Of a stretch of 64,000 nucleotides of DNA, positions 39,625 through 48,763 are shown piece by piece; position 1 is the first letter of the stretch, and every line of letters begins with the position of its first letter. The position numbers and the translations under genes are program-made. Origin of the DNA: Marinobacter antarcticus (GTDB lineage Bacteria; Pseudomonadota; Gammaproteobacteria; Pseudomonadales; Oleiphilaceae); assembly GCF_011049865.1 (NCBI RefSeq), contig NZ_DRGY01000057.1, positions 56,780 to 120,779 of the forward strand, given 5' to 3'. The notes beneath the pieces are model-generated. The model did no database searches. It was not told where the DNA came from and worked only from the letters and a program-made list of their open reading frames with translations.

Positions 39625-40752
39625 ATGATTAAATTACGTTTAGCGCTTGCAACCGCAGCGCTTTCATTGAGCATGGCCGGTGTGGCCGTGGCTGATTCTG
39701 TTACTTTCGGGGTTCAGGCTCCGATCACTGGCCAGTATGCAAATGAAGGCCAGGGTATTGAAAAAGCGGTTAAATTGATCGCGAAACAGCTCAACGAGGC
39801 CGGTGGTCTGCTGGGCAAAGACGTTAAAGTCGTGTCCTGCGACGATGAAGGCAAAGCAACCCAGGCGGCCCTGTGTGGTCGTGACCTGGCAAACCAGGAA
39901 GTGTTCGCGGTCATTGGCAGCTACACCTCTGGCGCCACAGCAGCCTCGCAACCGGTTCTGGATCGCGCCAACATTCTTCAAACCAGCGACGGCACCGCAG
40001 AGCAGTTGACCCAGAAGGGCTACAAATTGTTCTTCCGGAACGCGCCACCTAACAGCGCTGAAGCCGAATTTACCGGCGAGTATCTGGTAAATGCTAAAGA
40101 ATACAAGCGCATCGCGATTATCAAAGATCACTCGAGCTTTGCAAAAGGTCTGGGTGAAGCGACGGCAGCCGCTGTTGAAAAACAGGGCGGCAACATTGTA
40201 TTTGATGGCTTTATCACCGCAGGTTCACAGGATTACCGGTCTATTCTGACCAAGATCAAATCTGAAAACCCGGATATCATCTACTTTTCTGGCTACTACT
40301 CAGATGGCGGTCTGATTCGTTCCCAGCAAGCTTCGTTGAACATCGATGCTGACTTCGTAGGTGGCGATGCCAACCAGAACGTGAAGTTTGCAGAGATTGC
40401 AGGCGGAGCAGCGGAAGGTTCGGTCATCATTAATGTTCCGGCGCCTGCCAATCTTCCGTACCCGGAAGCCAAGCAGTTCCTGCAAGACTACCAGGATGCC
40501 TACGGTGAGAGCCCCCCAAGCATCTTCACACTGACCAATACCGACGGTATGCGTGCAATCGTGAAAGCGGTTCAGGAAACCGAAAGTTTTGATCCGGAAA
40601 AAGTAGCGGCTTACCTGCACGAACTCAGAGATTTCCCGGGCTTCACTGGCCCACTGGGCTTTGACGAAAACGGCGAGCGCCTCGGTAGTGCGTTCCAGGC
40701 TTTTGAAGTTCAAGCCGACGGCACCTACAAGACAGTCTATCCGCAACAGTAA
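39625..40752 (+). CDS. Branched-chain amino acid-type ABC transporter substrate-binding protein
   Basis: Signal peptide; VTFGVQAPITGQYANEGQGIEKAVKL; GSYTSGATAASQPVLDRANI; start refined to ATG 39625. Confidence 0.93.
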   Translation: MIKLRLALATAALSLSMAGVAVADSVTFGVQAPITGQYANEGQGIEKAVKLIAKQLNEAGGLLGKDVKVVSCDDEGKATQAALCGRDLANQEVFAVIGSYTSGATAASQPVLDRANILQTSDGTAEQLTQKGYKLFFRNAPPNSAEAEFTGEYLVNAKEYKRIAIIKDHSSFAKGLGEATAAAVEKQGGNIVFDGFITAGSQDYRSILTKIKSENPDIIYFSGYYSDGGLIRSQQASLNIDADFVGGDANQNVKFAEIAGGAAEGSVIINVPAPANLPYPEAKQFLQDYQDAYGESPPSIFTLTNTDGMRAIVKAVQETESFDPEKVAAYLHELRDFPGFTGPLGFDENGERLGSAFQAFEVQADGTYKTVYPQQ

Positions 40753-40772
40753 TTCAGACAGATCGTGAATCT

Positions 40773-40806
40773 ACAACAAAACCGCGGTAACCCGTGGTTT
40801 TGTTGT
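40773..40806 (+). terminator. Intra-operon hairpin between the SBP gene and livH
   Basis: acaacaaaaccgcgg-taa-cccgtggttttgttgt: 15-bp stem with one G-U pair. Confidence 0.75.
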
Positions 40807-40844
40807 ATCCCCCTTTAAAACTGCCTTACATAGGTCGAATATTA

Positions 40845-41750
40845 ATGGACATATTCCTGCAACAGCTCATAAACGGGTTAACAGTAGGAAGCATCTATGC
40901 GCTGATTGCACTCGGTTATACGATGGTTTACGGCATCCTCAGATTGATTAACTTCGCCCATGGCGATTTGGCAATTCTGGGTGCATTTATAGGTCTAACC
41001 GTGATTACCGGATTAGCTGGCAGCGGCGGCGCTCCTGCTAACTGGATTGTAATTGTCGCTTTTGTGCTTGCGGTACTAGTCGTCGCAATTGCAGGGGTGC
41101 TTCTTGAATTTACCGCCTATCGGCCACTGCGTAATGCCCACCGCCTGTCCGCCGTGGTTTCCGCTTTGGGCGCGTCTATGTTTATCCAGAATGGCATCAT
41201 GCTGATCTGGAGCCCTCAGACACTTACTTTCCCTGAAGGCATCATGCCTCAAACCACCTACAACTTCGGGTCGGTGGTTATTAGTGCTACGCAGATATTC
41301 ATTGTCACAGTCTCACTGTTGTTGATGCTTGCACTTTATTTATATGTGAACAAAACCCGCTTTGGAACGGCCATTCGCGCCGCGGCTATTGACCAGGATG
41401 CGGCAAGGCTGATGGGCATTAACGTGAACAAGGTTATCACCAGTGTGTTCATACTTGGGCCTGCGCTAGGCGCTATCGGGGGTCTGTTTATTGGTGTCTA
41501 TTACCGTCAGGCGGTGTTCGATATGGGTTGGATTTATGGCCTGAACGCCTTTATTGCAGCCATCATAGGCGGCATCGGTAACATTCCCGGCGCAATGATT
41601 GGCGGCTTGCTGCTTGGTCTGTTCAGCTCTCTTGCCAGTGGTTACATCTCCAGCACATGGCAGCAGGCTATTGTGTTCGGTTTGCTTATTCTGATCCTGA
41701 TGGTGCGCCCCACCGGCATTCTTGGCGAACGGGTGGCGGACAAGGTATGA
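40845..41750 (+). CDS. livH: Branched-chain amino acid ABC transporter permease LivH
   Basis: QQLINGLTVGSIYALIALGYTMVYGILRLINFAHGD; start refined to ATG 40845. Confidence 0.95.
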   Translation: MDIFLQQLINGLTVGSIYALIALGYTMVYGILRLINFAHGDLAILGAFIGLTVITGLAGSGGAPANWIVIVAFVLAVLVVAIAGVLLEFTAYRPLRNAHRLSAVVSALGASMFIQNGIMLIWSPQTLTFPEGIMPQTTYNFGSVVISATQIFIVTVSLLLMLALYLYVNKTRFGTAIRAAAIDQDAARLMGINVNKVITSVFILGPALGAIGGLFIGVYYRQAVFDMGWIYGLNAFIAAIIGGIGNIPGAMIGGLLLGLFSSLASGYISSTWQQAIVFGLLILILMVRPTGILGERVADKV

Positions 41751-42673
41751 AACTATCTGTCAATCGTAATATAGGTGCCGTTGTCTGGATTGCCGGACTG
41801 CTGGTACCTCTGGTCGCCAGTAATAGCTGGATCAGCATTCTTTCGATCTTTGCTATTTATGCGGTGGTTGCTCTGAGCACCGATGTGGTTCTGGGCCGTG
41901 CCGGCATGTACGACATGGGCCACGCCGTCTATTTTGGCGTTGGTGCCTACGTAACGGCCATTCTGAACGTGCAGTACGGCGTTCCGATCCTTTGGACCAT
42001 GCCGATTGCGGTGGTGGTTGCCGCCATTGTTGGTATGGTTCTGGCGGCGCCTATGGTGAAACTGAGGGGCGATTATCTGCTTGTCGCGACGATCGGTTTC
42101 AACGAAATCTTCCGGATGATTCTGATTAACGACGTAGGCGGTGTAACCGGTGGCCCGGACGGCATTTTCGGTATTGGCGTGCCCAGTGTCTTTGGCTATT
42201 CCATCAGCAGTCAGGAAGGGCTCTTTGTGTTGAACTGGTTGTTGTTGGGCATTGCGCTGGTGCTGATGAACAATCTGGACAAAAGCCGGCTTGGCCGGGT
42301 GTTTCGCTATCTTAAAGAAGATGAGCTTGCGGCAACCACCCTGGGCGTGAACGCGCGTTACTATAAAATTCTGGCCTTCGGGCTGGGCGCTGGTCTGGCA
42401 GGAGCCGCTGGTACGCTGTTTGCCACGCAATTGGCCACCGTCAGCCCAAGTGCGTTTGTGTTTATGGAGTCGGTCACTCTGTTCGCCATTGTGATCGTTG
42501 GTGGTCAAGCGTCTATCCCTGGCGTTCTGTTGGGCACCGTTCTGATGTTTGTGGTTCCGCAGGTGTTCCGTGATCTCGCCGAATATCGTTACCTGGTGTT
42601 TGGTCTGGCCATGATTGTTGTCATGGTACTGCGCCCACAAGGTATCTGGCCAAGAAGGAATCGTCCCGAATGA
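41747..42673 (+). CDS. livM: Branched-chain amino acid ABC transporter permease LivM
   Basis: ALSTDVVLGRAGMYDMGHAVYFGVGAYV; LRGDYLLVATIGFNEIFRMIL; ATGA overlap with livH. Confidence 0.94.
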   Translation: MKLSVNRNIGAVVWIAGLLVPLVASNSWISILSIFAIYAVVALSTDVVLGRAGMYDMGHAVYFGVGAYVTAILNVQYGVPILWTMPIAVVVAAIVGMVLAAPMVKLRGDYLLVATIGFNEIFRMILINDVGGVTGGPDGIFGIGVPSVFGYSISSQEGLFVLNWLLLGIALVLMNNLDKSRLGRVFRYLKEDELAATTLGVNARYYKILAFGLGAGLAGAAGTLFATQLATVSPSAFVFMESVTLFAIVIVGGQASIPGVLLGTVLMFVVPQVFRDLAEYRYLVFGLAMIVVMVLRPQGIWPRRNRPE

Positions 42674-43473
42674 GCACTAGCGAACCGACATTGCTTGCGC
42701 TGGATAATATCGGCATCAGCTTTGGCGGCCTCCGGGCCGTTGACCAGCTGAATCTCGAAGTCAAAAAAGGGCAGGTCGTAGGATTGATCGGCCCTAACGG
42801 CGCGGGAAAAACGACCGTATTCAACATTATTACTGGCGTTTACAAACCTACTGATGGGCGGGTGCTCTGGAAAGGCGAGGCAATTAACGGGCTGCCGCCT
42901 TATCGCGTCGCCCAGCGTGGAATATTGCGAACCTTTCAGACCATTCGTTTGTTTTCCGGCATGAGCGTGCTGGAAAATGTTCTGGCCGGTAAACATCTGC
43001 GCACCCGACAAACCTGGTGGGCGGGACTGTTGTCGACACCGGCTCAGCGTCGTGAGGAAAAGCAGCTCAGAGAGGAGTGCATGGAAATCCTCAAAACGCT
43101 CAAGCTGGATCATGTGGCCAATGAAGTGGCGACATCTTTGGCTTACGGTATTCAGCGGCGCGTTGAAATGGCGCGCACCCTGGCAGCCAGCCCGGAACTA
43201 TTGATCCTCGACGAGCCTGCTGCGGGCCTGAACGACAATGAATCCGCTGAACTGAACAAAACCATACTCGATATTCGCGATTCTGGTGTCACAGTTTTGC
43301 TGGTCGAGCACGATATGAACGTTGTCATGAACGTGACTGACCACATTGTGGTGATCAGTTTTGGCCGCAAAATTGCCGAGGGCGAGCCTGAATCCATTCG
43401 AAACAATCCGGATGTGATTGAAGCCTATCTCGGCAAAGACGACGATGAAGACGAACAGGAGGCCTTCGCATGA
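42670..43473 (+). CDS. livG: Branched-chain amino acid ABC transporter ATP-binding protein LivG
   Basis: Walker A GPNGAGKTT; ILDEPAAGLNDNES; 4-bp overlap with livM. Confidence 0.95.
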   Translation: MSTSEPTLLALDNIGISFGGLRAVDQLNLEVKKGQVVGLIGPNGAGKTTVFNIITGVYKPTDGRVLWKGEAINGLPPYRVAQRGILRTFQTIRLFSGMSVLENVLAGKHLRTRQTWWAGLLSTPAQRREEKQLREECMEILKTLKLDHVANEVATSLAYGIQRRVEMARTLAASPELLILDEPAAGLNDNESAELNKTILDIRDSGVTVLLVEHDMNVVMNVTDHIVVISFGRKIAEGEPESIRNNPDVIEAYLGKDDDEDEQEAFA

Positions 43474-44180
43474 GTCTGTTAAGCATCACTGATATGAAGG
43501 TCTCCTACGGCCATATCGAGGCCATAAAAGGCGTGTCGCTGGCCGTCGAAGAAGGGGAGGTGGTTACCATTCTTGGCGCTAATGGTGCGGGTAAAACCAC
43601 TTTGATGCGAACGATCAGCGGTTTGTTAAAACCAACCGCCGGTACGATCACATACGACGGTAACGATATTACGCAAACCCGCGCTGACGCCATTGTGGGG
43701 CTCGGTATTGCCCATTCGCCCGAAGGGCGCAGGGTTTTTGGTACCTTAACCGTAGAAGAAAATCTGATGCTGGGTGCATACACGCGCCCGAGAACGGAGG
43801 CCCTGGAAACCCGAAAGCAGGTTTACGACTTGTTTCCGCGACTCCTTGAGCGTCGTCTGCAACTGTCTGGCACGCTCTCCGGTGGCGAGCAGCAAATGCT
43901 GGCTATTGGTCGCGCGATGATGGCCAAACCTCGGCTGTTGATGCTCGATGAGCCTAGCCTTGGGTTGGCACCCATTATTGTGAAGAACATTTTCGCGGCC
44001 CTGGCGGATGTTCGAAAGACGGGTGTCACCATCTTGGTCGTGGAGCAGAATGCCCGTATAGCATTGAAGCTTGCAGACCGGGGCTATGTTCTGGAAGTGG
44101 GTAAGATTGTTCACGAAGACACAGCCAAAGCCCTGATGGCGTCTTCCGAAGTGCAGGAAGCGTATTTGGGCAAAGGATAG
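43470..44180 (+). CDS. livF: Branched-chain amino acid ABC transporter ATP-binding protein LivF
   Basis: GANGAGKTTLMRTISGLLKP; LSGGEQQMLAIGRAMMAKPRLLMLDEPSLGLAP. Confidence 0.95.
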   Translation: MSLLSITDMKVSYGHIEAIKGVSLAVEEGEVVTILGANGAGKTTLMRTISGLLKPTAGTITYDGNDITQTRADAIVGLGIAHSPEGRRVFGTLTVEENLMLGAYTRPRTEALETRKQVYDLFPRLLERRLQLSGTLSGGEQQMLAIGRAMMAKPRLLMLDEPSLGLAPIIVKNIFAALADVRKTGVTILVVEQNARIALKLADRGYVLEVGKIVHEDTAKALMASSEVQEAYLGKG

Positions 44181-44213
44181 GCTCAGACCGTCTCGCCCAG
44201 CAACGCTTCAGTT

Positions 44214-44251
44214 AACGCCCAATCAGCCAGATCATCGGCTGATTGGGCGTT
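44214..44251 (+). terminator. Hairpin terminator after livF
   Basis: aacgcccaatcagcc-N8-ggctgattgggcgtt: perfect 15-bp stem. Confidence 0.8.
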
Positions 44252-44366
44252 CCTCATTCAGACAGTACTCAATACCCATTGCCCAATAGACGTTTCAGAA
44301 CGTTGATCCTCTGACTGGTTTCCGGGCAGAATACAATGTCGCCTGTTTACCGGTAGGAGAGCCAGC

Positions 44367-45171
44367 ATGAAACCAAGGGAAACGTTACTCGCGCAATTGG
44401 GTATTCGCCATCCGGTTATTCAAGCGCCGATGCGGGCGTGTCAACACCAGAGCTTGCGGCAGCCGTCACGAATTCAGGGGGGCTGGGTTCATTGGGAATG
44501 GGCGCCAGCAACACCGTTCAAGCCAGGAAGATGATTGAGCGTGCCCAAACCCTGACCTCCGGGCCGTTCAACGTCAACGTCTTTTGCCACCAACCTGCAC
44601 ACCGGGATGTAGATACAGAGGCCCGTTGGATCCAGCACATTGCGCCTCTCTTTGCAGAAGTGGATGCGGCACCACCGAGTTCGCTGGACGAGATCTACAC
44701 GTCGTTTTTAAACGATGCAGATACCCTCAAAATGCTGCTCGAATTGCGGCCAGCGGCATAATGGATGGGTACGCAATGAAGGCGGCGCTGCAGGCCGGTG
44801 CGTCTGCAGTTCAGTTTGGAGCAGCGTTCATTTTGTGCCCGGAGTCGTCCGCAAATGAGGCCTATCGGGACGCGCTGAGAAGCGAGAGGGCAGCAGAAAC
44901 ACGCTTAACGAAAGTTCTATCCGGTCGGCCAGCCCGCGGTATCGTTAACCGGCTCATTTCCCTTGGCGAAGCAAAAGGCAGTCCGCCGCCGGCGGATTAT
45001 CCGGTCGCTTACGATTTAACCAAACGTCTCAATGAAGCGGCATCAACATGTGAAAACCATGAGTTCGCCGCGCAATGGGCAGGTCAGGGCGCACCCTTGG
45101 CGCGGGAATTACCGGCTGCGGATTTGGTTGCGTTGATCATGGAAGAGAGTCGTAGTCAGGATCTTGTCTAG
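44367..45171 (+). pseudogene. Nitronate monooxygenase (2-nitropropane dioxygenase-like) pseudogene
   Basis: MKPRETLLAQLGIRHPVIQAPM in frame 0, a 1-bp shift, then GVSTPELAAAVTNSGGLGSLGMG in another frame, and a second frame change with missing central domain before IAASGIMDGYAMKAALQAGASAVQFGAAFILCPES. Confidence 0.85.
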
Positions 45172-45203
45172 AGTCCATCCAGAGCCCAGCCAGAGTCCAC
45201 TAT

Positions 45204-46421
45204 TCAGGCCAACCACTCCAGTATCTGATCGTGGACCACCTTGTTGTCCAGCAGGTCCAGATGGCTCAGTTTTTCGAACACGCGGCAGTTTTCCGGGCGT
45301 ATCGACAACGTTTTCAAGTTGTCAGAGTGTTGGCCCTTGGCGCTACCCAGTCGAACCAGAAGATCGCCCACCATCATGCTGGTAAAACCTGACACATCAT
45401 TACCCACCGCTGCGGCTATGAAGTAGTGCTGAGTGCCTTCGAGCAATGGAACGGGCTTTCGGTAGTCCGGATGGAAGTCATCCTGATCGATGCCTTCCCA
45501 ATCCTCATCCAGCAAATTACCGTGTCGCAGGTCCTTGATGCCAGCGCTGGTGTGCTCGCCCAGAGCAAACGGGCGGGCGTAGCGGAATTTCTTCATAACA
45601 AAGGTCAACAGATTCCCGGCTTTGGCGACGGCTGAACCATGGTGAGGTGATCCAAGGTAAAGGGCGCTTTTCAACAGGCCGGTCCAGGAGAGGCCGAGTT
45701 CGGCACCGTACCAGCAGGCGCTGCGGATAACGAGGCCGCCCATGCTGTGGCCTATCAGCGTTAGCTCCTCGACGTTCACCGGCCATGCTTCAACCAACGA
45801 CTTAAGTTGTCTGCTCAACTCCCTGCCATTGCTGGAAATATGCCTACCTGTATTGTATTGGAGATACAGTGGAGTAACGCCCTGCGCACGTTGCAGTTCT
45901 GTACCCAAATCCCCTTCGTTGTTTCCCTTCCAGTACTCGTGTGAGAGGCATAAACCGTGAACCAACACCACAATACGCGGGCTGATATCCGAAGTGCTAA
46001 CGCCACTATTTTTTGAGCCAGGCAATACGTACCCGCCATGACGATTTCTGAGGTGCATGGAAATTGCCAGAGGATTGTTGCTGGCTTCCAGGTGGTCGCC
46101 ACACACGCCGTTTAACGCAGCCGCGACCTTCACGTTCTGTGTTGAATGTGAGGGTTCCTGTTCGTCTGAAAACTCATCGAACGCCCGATGCAGTCCCTGT
46201 TGCAGCAACGAGGTGGTTGACTGAATAAATTGATAAGTGCGACCCCGTCGCTCCTCAGCAGGCACTCCCGCGATATCGCGCAGCCGGTTCAAAGGGTTCA
46301 CTTCCCTCACAACATTACGGTGCGTTTTTTCCACAATCCGGGTAACGCCACCGGTAACATCCAGAAGAAGCTGAGCTGAACCGTGTACCGACTTGATTGA
46401 TATCATTTTACTGTGCTCCAA
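45204..46421 (-). CDS. Alpha/beta hydrolase (PGAP1/lipase-like)
   Basis: VVLVHGLCLSHEYWKGN; LIGHSMGGLVIRSACWYG (GxSxG); LGSPHHGS. Confidence 0.85.
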   Translation of the reverse strand: MEHSKMISIKSVHGSAQLLLDVTGGVTRIVEKTHRNVVREVNPLNRLRDIAGVPAEERRGRTYQFIQSTTSLLQQGLHRAFDEFSDEQEPSHSTQNVKVAAALNGVCGDHLEASNNPLAISMHLRNRHGGYVLPGSKNSGVSTSDISPRIVVLVHGLCLSHEYWKGNNEGDLGTELQRAQGVTPLYLQYNTGRHISSNGRELSRQLKSLVEAWPVNVEELTLIGHSMGGLVIRSACWYGAELGLSWTGLLKSALYLGSPHHGSAVAKAGNLLTFVMKKFRYARPFALGEHTSAGIKDLRHGNLLDEDWEGIDQDDFHPDYRKPVPLLEGTQHYFIAAAVGNDVSGFTSMMVGDLLVRLGSAKGQHSDNLKTLSIRPENCRVFEKLSHLDLLDNKVVHDQILEWLA

Positions 46422-46620
46422 GAGTCGTTCAGAACGTTTTCATCAAACCCGCTCAGAACCCTTTAATCAAACCATAGTGTCATTATCCAACAAATTCTGA
46501 CGCCGCACATGGCTGGATTCAAGAAAGAAGGTGGCCGCCCAATATTATGTTGGCTGCGCCATTCTGGGAGTCGGGAAGCGACGAGCGAGACCAGACTGTT
46601 AAAAATACACACATGATGCT

Positions 46621-46645
46621 ATATTGTTTAAATATGAACAAATAT
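46621..46645 (+). promoter_or_regulatory. Candidate operator of the Xre-RES toxin-antitoxin operon
   Basis: atattgtttaaatatgaacaaatat: imperfect inverted repeat just upstream of the antitoxin ATG. Confidence 0.4.
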
Positions 46646-46661
46646 CGGCAAGAGGTGCACC

Positions 46662-47066
46662 ATGACGGCCATAGTTGAGCGCAGAAACGCAGAAGGTGAT
46701 CGCGAGGCTGAGAAGGGTCGCGTTGCGCTAAAAGGCTTCTTTCGAGTAACGGAAGAGTGGGAGTGCAGTGCCGAAGAGCGGAGCAAGCTGCTTGGTGGCC
46801 CCTCCAGAACAACGCTTTATAACTACTCAAAACTGAACCCGACCAAGCTCTCCAATGACACAATGGAACGCATCAGTTACCTTCTGGGCATCTATAAAGC
46901 CTTACAACTCCTTTACCCGACGCATGAACGAGCCAATCGCAGAATCCGTTCAAAAACGTCGGACCTACCGTTTTGTGGCAAGTCTGCGATGGAGTTCATG
47001 GCCCAGGGATCAATGATGAATCTGATGATGACCCGTCAGTATTTTGATGACAAGCGGGGGTGGTAA
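46662..47066 (+). CDS. MbcA/ParS/Xre-type antitoxin (DUF2384)
   Basis: SKLLGGPSRTTLYNYSKLNPTKLSNDTMERISYLLGIYKALQLLYP; upstream of a RES-domain gene. Confidence 0.85.
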   Translation: MTAIVERRNAEGDREAEKGRVALKGFFRVTEEWECSAEERSKLLGGPSRTTLYNYSKLNPTKLSNDTMERISYLLGIYKALQLLYPTHERANRRIRSKTSDLPFCGKSAMEFMAQGSMMNLMMTRQYFDDKRGW

Positions 47067-47767
47067 TGTTCTCGACCCCTCCGCTACATCTTCCCCAATG
47101 GGACACGTATCGGATTATTCCCAGCCATTATCCGCCTATAGACCTATTTGAGCGCATCTACGAGCCTGAAGAATTTGAGTTGGCGTTTGAGATTGAGGGT
47201 ATGACGAACCCACGGCTACGTGACGAAGCCGGGGATATCCAACGGGTGTCACCCGGCGACCGGGTCAGCGGGCCGGGCAGTACACCTGTGATGGCCTCGT
47301 TCACCCACATTGGCTTCGGTAGCCGCTTTTCTGACAGACATTTCGGGGTTTATTACGCTGCCAGCACTCTTGACGCGGCTATCCGGGAAACCGTGTTTCA
47401 CAAGGAGCGCGAGATGGCCGCCGCTAACGAAGACTCCATAGAACTCACCATGAGGGCCTACATTGGTTGCGTTGCCTTGGAGATGCATGATATCCGGGGA
47501 GCAGAGTTTTCAGATCTTCATAACCCCGACGCGGATGATTACGCCCTGAGCCAGAAGTTTGCGCGCCGTTGGCGTACAAAAGGTTCAAACGGGCTTTTGT
47601 ATAACAGCGTCCGCCACCCAGGCAGTGAATGTATTGCGGCATTCAAACCGAAATCTGTGTCTATCCCGGTGCAAGGGCCGCACCTGAAGTATTTCTGGGA
47701 CAGCGACAAGCAACGCATCACTCACTGGGCGGAAATAGGAGAGGCGCACTCCCTGGATGGATGGTGA
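47066..47767 (+). CDS. RES domain toxin (NAD+ phosphorylase-type)
   Basis: FGSRFSDRHFGVYYAASTLDAAIRETVFH; NGLLYNSVRHPGSECIAAFKP; TAATG coupling to the antitoxin. Confidence 0.88.
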   Translation: MFSTPPLHLPQWDTYRIIPSHYPPIDLFERIYEPEEFELAFEIEGMTNPRLRDEAGDIQRVSPGDRVSGPGSTPVMASFTHIGFGSRFSDRHFGVYYAASTLDAAIRETVFHKEREMAAANEDSIELTMRAYIGCVALEMHDIRGAEFSDLHNPDADDYALSQKFARRWRTKGSNGLLYNSVRHPGSECIAAFKPKSVSIPVQGPHLKYFWDSDKQRITHWAEIGEAHSLDGW

Positions 47768-47881
47768 GCGCTCGTGATCCTGACGCACTGCAAATAGTGG
47801 TAGAATCCCTTTTAAAATTCACGTTGCGCGCAACTTAATATTTTCCAACTCGCAGTGGCGGCCCATTCCAGTAGGATTCCC

Positions 47882-48184
47882 ATGAAAAAGACCTTCAAGT
47901 TAGATCACCCCAAAATCAAAGTGCCGCGCGTTGTCGACTCGGTGAAGCACGACATCAGAAAATTCCTGAAAAAAGAACGGAAAGCCCCCCTGCCTTCCGG
48001 AGCGGTTTATTGGGGCTTTGATTGCAAATGTGGGCAATCGGAAGAGCTTGCGGTTGAGGTACACCCGTCAGCGTTAACGAAACAGATTGATGAGCTTGTT
48101 GAAAACAACATTATGACCATCTACGTGGAAATCACACCGAAAGCTATTGCGGCCGGTGAAACGTCTTCTGCGCAGGGAAACTAG
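47882..48184 (+). CDS. Conserved hypothetical protein (DUF6172-like)
   Basis: MKKTFKLDHPKIKVPRVVDSVKHDIRKFLKKERKAPLPSGAVYWGFDCKCG. Confidence 0.65.
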   Translation: MKKTFKLDHPKIKVPRVVDSVKHDIRKFLKKERKAPLPSGAVYWGFDCKCGQSEELAVEVHPSALTKQIDELVENNIMTIYVEITPKAIAAGETSSAQGN

Positions 48185-48186
48185 TT

Positions 48187-48654
48187 ATCAACAACAACGA
48201 TGTTTTGCGACGGGTGCGTTACATTTTTGATTTTAGCGATCAGCTTATGCTTTCTATATTCAAGCTGGGCGGTTATGACGCAGGCAGGCCTGATCTGGCT
48301 GCCTGGTTGGCGCGCGAAGAAGAGCCTGAGTTTGTTTTGTGTGAGGATGAAAAGCTTGCCCGCTTCCTGAATGGGTTGATCATAAAAAATCGAGGGCTCA
48401 AAGATGATGAGGCACCTGAGCCGGAACGTTTCCTGAGCAACAACATGGTCTTGCGGAAGTTGAAAATTGCTCTGAACCTGCAGGCAGATGATTTAATCAG
48501 AATACTGGAACTGAACGAGTTCACGTTAAGCAAACATGAATTAAGTGCTCTGTTTCGGCGCCCGGATCATAAAAACTATCGAGAATGCCTGGATCAATTG
48601 CTCCGTAATATTCTTGATGGGATGGAAAAGCGCTACAGAAAAAATCAACTGTAG
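48187..48654 (+). CDS. DUF1456 (YehS-like) family protein, putative ATC start
   Basis: (I/M)NNNDVLRRVRYIFDFSDQLMLSIFKLGG and two DUF1456-type repeats; no ATG/GTG/TTG at the expected N-terminus, AGGGA 8 nt before ATC. Confidence 0.7.
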   Translation: MNNNDVLRRVRYIFDFSDQLMLSIFKLGGYDAGRPDLAAWLAREEEPEFVLCEDEKLARFLNGLIIKNRGLKDDEAPEPERFLSNNMVLRKLKIALNLQADDLIRILELNEFTLSKHELSALFRRPDHKNYRECLDQLLRNILDGMEKRYRKNQL

Positions 48655-48763
48655 ATCGCAAAGGCCAGGGTCGGCATGGGTGTGGAGAAATGCCACCATG
48701 ATTAACGCATAGAACATCAGCTGGCGAGGATTGGTTGCGTTTTGTATTTCCCCCTTGGCCGTA

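Noticed and set aside
41753-42640. Long minus-strand ORF (295 aa) opposite livM
   Set aside because: Composition (His/Gln/Asn-rich) is an antisense shadow of a hydrophobic membrane protein; livM is clearly the real gene.
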